NCBI GenBank assembly: GCA_032191485.1
Contig: JAVDOI010000012.1
Location: forward strand, 18,909,985-18,973,984
Origin: Leptoclinus maculatus
Lineage: Eukaryota > Chordata > Actinopteri > Perciformes > Stichaeidae
Length of the DNA stretch: 64,000 nucleotides
Direction: 5' to 3'
Position numbers and translations under genes: made by a program. Positions 57,720-64,000 of the stretch are shown in pieces (within the stretch, counting starts at the first letter, position 1; every line of letters starts with the position of its first letter). The notes beneath the pieces were generated by a model. That model was not told the DNA's origin, made no database searches, and saw nothing but the letters and a program-made list of their open reading frames with translations.

Positions 57720-60280
57720 ACAGATTTATGTCCTCATAAGATGAGTAATACACACACTCACACTCCACAGGACACTTGGCTCTTTGACAGTCGTCTCATC
57801 CCTTTCTCTTTGAGCGTCAACTCTTAGTCCGTCTACATAGGTCACATTTAACTTACACACGGTACTGTGTTTCTACTCAGGCCCTGTCAAATGTCAATAA
57901 AATGTCCTCTGAGGGTTAGTGAGTCAAATCAGCATTGGTCTATGAAAATAATACCCCCTATTTAATTAGTTTTTTTTTTAAAAATAATACAATAATAAAT
58001 GGCAAAAACTGAAATATCACCGTAAACATCACGTGTACTGTCTGTCCGTGGGACCCCGAGGGGCCACGTCGGAGTGTCAGCTGGTTTAACATGCACAGAG
58101 GGAGGTGAAGCTGTGAGTGACAGCTCCTCAAGGAGAAACACAGCGAGCACCGTCACCTACACCACATGTCCGGTCACATCAGCACTGCCTCGGCTTAACG
58201 TTTGATCGTCGTGTGCGCAGAGAGGTCAGTGTGGGAGGTCATTCTGACACTGGTAGGAGGAGGGGGGGGGGTATGTTGTGTGAATTTATTTGTAGGGCTG
58301 TTGGACAGCAGAAAAAAAACAGGAAGAGGACTGTTTTGAAAGTGAAATGCGGCGGTGTTTGACTTTCACGGAAAGAGGAACTGCCGTGTGGGGTTACTGG
58401 AAAGGGGCCTCCTCTTTCCCACAAGCATCTTCCCTTTTCTTTGAATACCATTTTCATATATGCAACTTAGCCGCTTCCAAATTTACAATTCATGAAAAAA
58501 TAGAATCTATACTAAATATTCCAAAATGATCACCTTGATAATACCCCCCCTCTCAAAAATAGAGATAAAAAAGGAGCTAAAAGTTTGGCTACTGCACACA
58601 TTTCTGTTTCATTACTCGCGTGTTTTCTCAAAATTAGATTTGTTCTGAGCCAGATATCTCTTAGCACTAAACTTTCCAGTTTCATTCCTGTCTATATTCT
58701 GAAGGTTTTGTTCATACATCATTCATACCCATTTTATTCCTAAAAATATGGAGAGAATTTTCTGAATTATGGAGTGATAAAAAAAAAAGTATCCAAAATT
58801 CCCTCTATTGACTCTTAATATGTCAAGATAAATAAACAAGCATTTTGACCCTGGCTTTATCAAATGTCCACATATGCAATAAGAGAATGCCTCATTTGCA
58901 TATTTAAAAACAAACATTTTCAGAAAACCTAATATTTTATGCAATTAATCTACTGGCTCATGGTGCTATCTTTTTTAAATCTTTTACCCTCTTTACCTGT
59001 TGTGTCTCCATTGAAAAGACACATTCAAACCAGCAGAGGGCGGTCTGATACAAGTAAAGAGAAGACTGCAAAGTATAAATATATATATAGTATGTGCTCT
59101 TATCCTTATGTGCACCCATAAAACATACACTCCAAGCTGACCAATAATGGACATAAAAGGAGAGATAAGCTTCAGATTTCAAAACATGGAAATGACATGA
59201 ATAAAAGCAGAATAGAGAACAGACAGTCCTTATCTCTCCCATCCAGAGGGTAACGCGGTCACTGCTGCGTCTCAGAATTCAGTCTCATCATGTGGCTCCT
59301 TCCTTCCTCTTTTGTCCGACCAAAGCGTTTTCTAAGAACTCATTCTGTGGCTTCCCGCGCGCATCTCAAGCTCGAAATGATCACTTCCCCGTGTTCGTTT
59401 GTCACTTTGCCCCGAAACACTTTCAACAAGTGTTTGACAGTAAACTGTATTTACCCAGCATCATGAGGACATGCGGCCCTCCTGCCATGTGTGTTGGTGG
59501 AAGTGCTGCTGCAAACGGCTGCAAAAATCTGGGAGAATTGCACCTATTTGGCATTAATTCAGATTTTATCCTTATTTTTTAGTTTTGATGTTTATTCTCC
59601 CGTTTAATTGCATAAGCACAACACATTTATACTGGAGGGATTTTTCCAAAAAGAGTGCTTGAGGCCGTGGAGGCCAATCCTATGTTGTATAGACGATTTT
59701 AAAAGTCTTAAACACATGATACTGTAAAAGTGGAATTTCAGCCAGGACAGAGGGTCACTCAGTCTTAAGCGGCCCATGAGGATTTAATGATAATAATAAT
59801 AATAGAGAAATTGACTCATCCTCAGTTTGTTGTCGGAGCAGATAAACTGTACCGAATAGAAAAGACGTCCAACTGTCTGTTAAGACTCCACTCAAAGTTT
59901 TTTTTGTGACCTTTATTTTTGATGACTACATTTTCAACACAGAAGCGGTTCTGCAGGATCTGCTCGACAGACATCTTGGCTAAAAGTGCTTAAATAGTGA
60001 ATTCCTTCACATGCATTACAGTGATGCACCCAGGTTCACAGGTCAGGAGCCGCCGTAGTGATGGAGGCTCGTGTACTTTTGACTACAGCCAGGATTCATC
60101 TATATGAGATAGTGCTGAACAACTATATTAAAAGGGACAGTTCACCCCCAAATGAAAAAAAAACTACTAATTTCTCCTCTTACCTGTAGTGCCCTCTATC
60201 AATCTAGATTGTGAGTTGTCTTTTTAACATTGCTGAAGGTTACAGTGTGAAACTTTCTCTTACTGACAAGTGTGTGTACA
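57720..60280. other. Intergenic, no gene recognised
   Basis: A G-run is at 58263-58271 and an A-run near 58781. No coding or RNA signature was found. Confidence 0.4.
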
Positions 60281-60281
60281 T

Positions 60282-60283
<2 letters not shown>

Positions 60284-60364
<81 letters not shown>
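60284..60364. repeat. (GT)n microsatellite, about 40 units
   Basis: Uninterrupted GT dinucleotides. Confidence 0.98.
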
Positions 60365-60366
<2 letters not shown>

Positions 60367-60673
60367 CTCCACGCCGATGCGTACAGCTGGGCGGTACTTC
60401 AGCTCTGCGACTAAGGGCTGCAGAGATCTCGCCCCGGCCGCAGGGGGGAAAAATAAAAGGCCAAAAACGGTTAAATTGGGTCGCTTTCCCTGGATTACTG
60501 GGCTGCAGCATGTTTCCTTGGTAACGGGGGGGGGGGGCAGACTCTGCACTGTGGAGTCCCACCGCATTGAAGGCCAGCCTAAATATACACCCATTTTTTC
60601 TCGCTCGCACGCTCTCGTGCACGCATACAGACTCACTTGACTGCAGAGAAAGACACCATGTATCAATTCATAA

Positions 60674-60713
60674 CACAAGACCACATGCCCACATATGGGC
60701 ATGTGGTCTTGTG
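60674..60713. repeat. Perfect 18-bp inverted repeat with 4-base loop
   Basis: Arms 60674-60691 and 60696-60713 are exact reverse complements around the loop CATA. The first arm begins cacaagaccacatgccca. No transposon end, promoter or gene is evident next to it. Confidence 0.95.
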
Positions 60714-60719
60714 CGTACT

Positions 60720-61330
60720 GCAGAAAACACAAACACACACACTTCTACCCTCTTCCAACCCGTTTCTGGCAGTTTCTCCCCCCACCCCCCTTTTATGCAA
60801 TCGCAGCCTGATGCACAAGAGTCTAACCACTCTCTCCAGGTGCTGCGGTGGATAATGAGCTAATATACTGTAGTGGAGTGTGAGTGTGTGTGTGTTTATG
60901 GCCTTGTGCCTGCTGACAAGTGTAAATTCTAATTACATAATAATGAGCACATCTGACACAGCAGACTAGTTTGGGGATGCATGTGTGTGTGTGTGCTACT
61001 GATGTAAAAAGGAGTTAGTGTGCCACTAGGCCAGCGTGGGTTACACAGCTTAGATGTCACAACGTCCTGACTAATCTGCAGCGGATCCGCTTCCATGAAA
61101 CTCTTATCACAATAAAGCTGCTTTGGCAGTTTGCCTTTGCCCAGAATCGATACACACGATGTGGTGCTAAATCCTTTCCTCCTTAAGCTGAATATTCAGT
61201 GTCCTGGAGTTGTTCATCTTCCGTGCGGTATAAAATCATTTGGTCTCTATTATTGCAATTAAAGGGCAAGCCAATACACTTCAAATACCTTCAGTGAAAA
61301 AAGAAGAATTTAATATATATGTGAACAAAT
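60720..61330. other. Intergenic, no gene recognised
   Basis: Short GT runs are seen near 60883 and 60983. Nothing else was identified. Confidence 0.4.
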
Positions 61331-61479
61331 ACAGGGACTGAGAGGAATGACACAAATAAACCCCAAAATGTGTGGATTCCTGGACGCAATTTGAGAACAT
61401 TTTCTTTATTTTGGGAATTCGGCTTTTCTTCCTGTCATGCAAAGACATTTTCAAATTCTTATCAAAGAGACGTGGACCC

Positions 61480-61850
61480 ATTGCTTTGTGGACTAACGGT
61501 TTTGAAGCCTCGAGTTCGGCATTTCGGCCGTCGCCATCTTGGTTTTTTGCAACCAGTGAACGGAAGTGACCATATTTGCACTGCAGAAGTTTGATGGCGT
61601 GGTAAAGATGCCGTATACAGCTCTGGTAGCAACCTGACAATTTTCTATTTTATTCTAAATGGGACCATAAGATAATAAATGGATTGCGACAATCAACTCA
61701 TGTTTACAATGTTTACTTAGGTAATAAATCAAGTGAGAAGTAGAGTCATTTTCATGTCGCCCCCTGCTGGTCAGTAGAGAGAATGCAAGTTTAAGACACT
61801 TCCGCATCGGCTTCACTCGGCAGAACCGGAGGTCGCCGCCTGATTCTTAT
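61480..61850 (+). repeat. Dispersed repeat family 2, forward copy
   Basis: aactcatgtttacaatgttt, gagaagtagagtcatttt and cttcactcggcagaaccgga match 63630-63780. The gccatcttgg part at 61530-61540 appears to belong to the same element. Confidence 0.7.
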
Positions 61851-61859
61851 CCTAAACCT

Positions 61860-63600
61860 TACCTTTCTTTGCTGTGAGGCTTGCTCATACAAGTGTGTTG
61901 CTGTATAGGCCCGGATCAGACAGGGTGTGCTTCTTAAGGTTTGTTAAGTTTCTTAAGTTGTTTTAATTTATTGAAACTATTACTAATAACTATTACGTAA
62001 CGTAAAGTTCATGGTTTGTGTTAAGCTTACGTTAGCTCTCATTCGGTTGTTGCCTCACAACCAATAAAAAAGAAAGACTTAGCAAACTGCTAAAAACACT
62101 TTGTCTAATTGGAGGTCTTCAACAATTAAAATACAACTCAAGCCTTTTTTTTTTTTTTTTTATTCAATTAAATTAAATTGGAGTATTTTTTGAGTATTTA
62201 GTATTTTCTCTAGATGGTAAAAAGAAATTGTGCTCGGAAGTCTTCAACAATAAGGGCAGTGCCATGGACCTGGCTTTTTTTAACCTGAAAAATGCCCCCC
62301 AGAAATATTACTACAGCTGTCACAATAATAAGGAAGGAAAGACATGACATTAGATGCTGTAAATCTGTTCGGTGGCACCCTTGTCTTGGATGTCAATAAA
62401 ATACATGTTTGGAGTGCCTTGGGAGCCAAGCACATACCATTACCTTCTGTTCCCCATGTCTCTGCTTCTAACTGTCAAATAAAGACAAAAATGCGTGATA
62501 TCTCTCTATGATATGAAATTGAATGCAATGTGATAGTATATAACTACAATATTTCTGCTCTTAGAAAAGCACCGATTGGTCAAACACATTTACAACCGCC
62601 CGAAGGCAATGGCTGCCAACAGCAGCATGTGTCCGTTAGCTCCATTTTAGGAGAATACCCAGCTCAGTAGCTACTTGAAAACAACCTAAAAATGTGTCTG
62701 TCGTGTCTCTGCAAATTATTTGCTTCTCTGGTGAAAACAAAACCCCCTGGGGTTTTAGTGGCTTTTGTTTTGTTTTGTTTTTGGAAAATCGATCTTTTCA
62801 TGGAAATGTTTTGTCTTCCTGAGCTTCTTGAAGTATACCTCCTGTGGTTATCCTGGGTGTGGAGGAGGGGGTGGGGGGGAGGTCTGGAAGGAGGAAAAGG
62901 GGGAAGACGAGAGAATCGGAGAAGGATGTGAGATAAAGTAGGCCACGTGGTCCAACTCATTGAGGCCCCCTCAGTTCCAACGTCAACCTGAGGCACCTGT
63001 TGATACCCACAGAGGACGGAGGTCTCAGAGGGGATTCGGCTCAGCAAACGACACGTGCGCACATGTTTTCATTAGTGAGTGCTTGTGCGAGGCACAATAA
63101 GTGGTCGGGGTGTAACGGTTCACAACATTTTCGGTTCGGTTCAATACGATACAGTAGTACGTTTTCAATACAGCAAAAAAACAGAAATGCCAAATCCTGG
63201 CTGGTGAGACTCTCAAGAGGAACGTGTCTGAAGAACATGGCTCTTCATCTCCATTCAGTAGTGAGGTAACAGTCAGGTAGCGTTGTGTAGTCCGTGACGT
63301 CCGGCCGTAGTAGGGAGTAGCTAAATAAACGCTGCGGGGTTTGTTTGTAGCGTGTGTGCTGCTGTTGGTTTTCCTGCTAAGCTAGTTTAGCGTAGCGTGC
63401 CTCTCCCAGAAGACACGTGGCTCACCAGAGTAGAATGTTGTTCTTCCGTGGTGGGCGTGTCAGACAGCACGTTGTCTGTTACGTTGGGTGGGTTGCCAGG
63501 TTGAGCGCAGTGGCTCCACCGAGAGAACATTATATTTCCCACAATTTAAGCTTAGTATTATTCAAATGTATTGTCCGGTTACCGTAAATTAACATCATGC
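61860..63600. other. Intergenic, no gene recognised; hAT-like end near 63110
   Basis: A T-run is at 62145-62161. At 63110-63165 ggtgtaacggttcacaacat and ggttcggttcaatacgatac resemble a fish hAT-type terminus. No transposase was found. Confidence 0.4.
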
Positions 63601-63607
63601 TTGTATT

Positions 63608-63785
63608 GAAAACTAGAGATTGAGACCATAAACTCATGTTTACAATATTTACTGAGGGAATAAATCAAGTGAGAAGTAGAGTCATTTTGTCATAGACTTC
63701 TATACAATCAGACTTCTTTTTGCAAACAGAGGAGTCGCTTAAGAAACTTCCGCATCAGCTTCACTCGGCAGAACCGGAGGTTGCT
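63608..63785 (+). repeat. Dispersed repeat family 2, second forward copy
   Basis: Aligns with 61690-61850 in the same orientation, with an extra middle segment (catagacttctatacaatc) that is also present, inverted, at 51250-51270. Confidence 0.8.
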
Positions 63786-64000
63786 GCCTGTTCCCACCCC
63801 CCTACTTCCGGCGCTCCACATCCATCCTCAAACTCAACCTTCATTTTGACCTCAACTACACAAGCACAGTTTCGTGCCCGCGACTTAGGGGTCATCCAAA
63901 GTTATCAACATTTTCACAGTAGTACAAAGAGTACTACTTCCCCCTTCAATATTTTTTTTTTTTTGCGACAGCAGAATAAACAACACGGTACAGAGAAAAC

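Noticed and set aside
60674..60713. Hairpin as a microRNA precursor
   Set aside because: An 18-bp stem with a 4-base loop is too short for a normal Drosha/Dicer substrate.

Overview
The window looks like nuclear DNA of a bony (teleost) fish, most likely a percomorph; that placement is inference. The evidence is intron-split vertebrate genes with GT-AG borders, many long CA/GT microsatellites, and remnants of transposon groups typical of fish (hAT, Tc1/mariner, piggyBac-like MITEs, L2/CR1/jockey-type LINEs, Ty3-type LTR elements). There are no operons, ribosome binding sites or CRISPR arrays. Most of the 64 kb is intergenic or intronic and repeat-derived.

Two host genes can be built exon by exon. 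Gene 1 (+ strand, CDS 16372-31954, 20 inferred exons, about 1292 residues) encodes a type I membrane receptor of the scavenger receptor cysteine-rich (SRCR) superfamily, of the CD163/WC1/CD6 kind. It has a signal peptide, eleven tandem SRCR domains, a proline-rich stalk, one membrane span and a tyrosine-rich cytoplasmic tail. A TATA-like box lies just upstream and a polyadenylation signal about 550 bp after the stop. Gene 2 (- strand, CDS 37900-41062, 5 inferred exons, about 385 residues) encodes an SBK-family serine/threonine kinase with all main catalytic motifs. The two genes converge, with about 5 kb between their proposed 3' ends.

Layout: 1-780 is a broken Ty3-type pol fragment next to a 118-bp duplication. 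3.2-3.6 kb holds facing CA and GT microsatellites. 5.7-7.8 kb holds several hAT remnants, one with both ends. 8-16 kb is intergenic with LINE scraps. 16.3-32.5 kb is the SRCR gene, whose introns carry a LINE remnant, a TTAA-flanked MITE and four copies of one fold-back repeat. 32.5-37.6 kb is intergenic with one MITE. 37.6-41.2 kb is the kinase gene. 43.4-44.2 kb is an LTR-element remnant with a proline-tRNA-type primer binding site. 52.7-53.4 kb is a Tc1/mariner deletion derivative, and 57.0-57.7 kb another hAT remnant. The rest is repeats and anonymous sequence.

The most interesting signal is in the SRCR receptor. Cysteines are mostly lost as disulfide partners: C2 with C7 in five domains, C1 with C4 in one, and C5 with C6 in a 64-residue mini-domain. 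Three canonical eight-cysteine domains are split by introns at three different positions, against the usual one-exon rule for group B domains. All exon borders, domain counts and residue numbers come from reading the sequence; no transcript evidence or database search was available.
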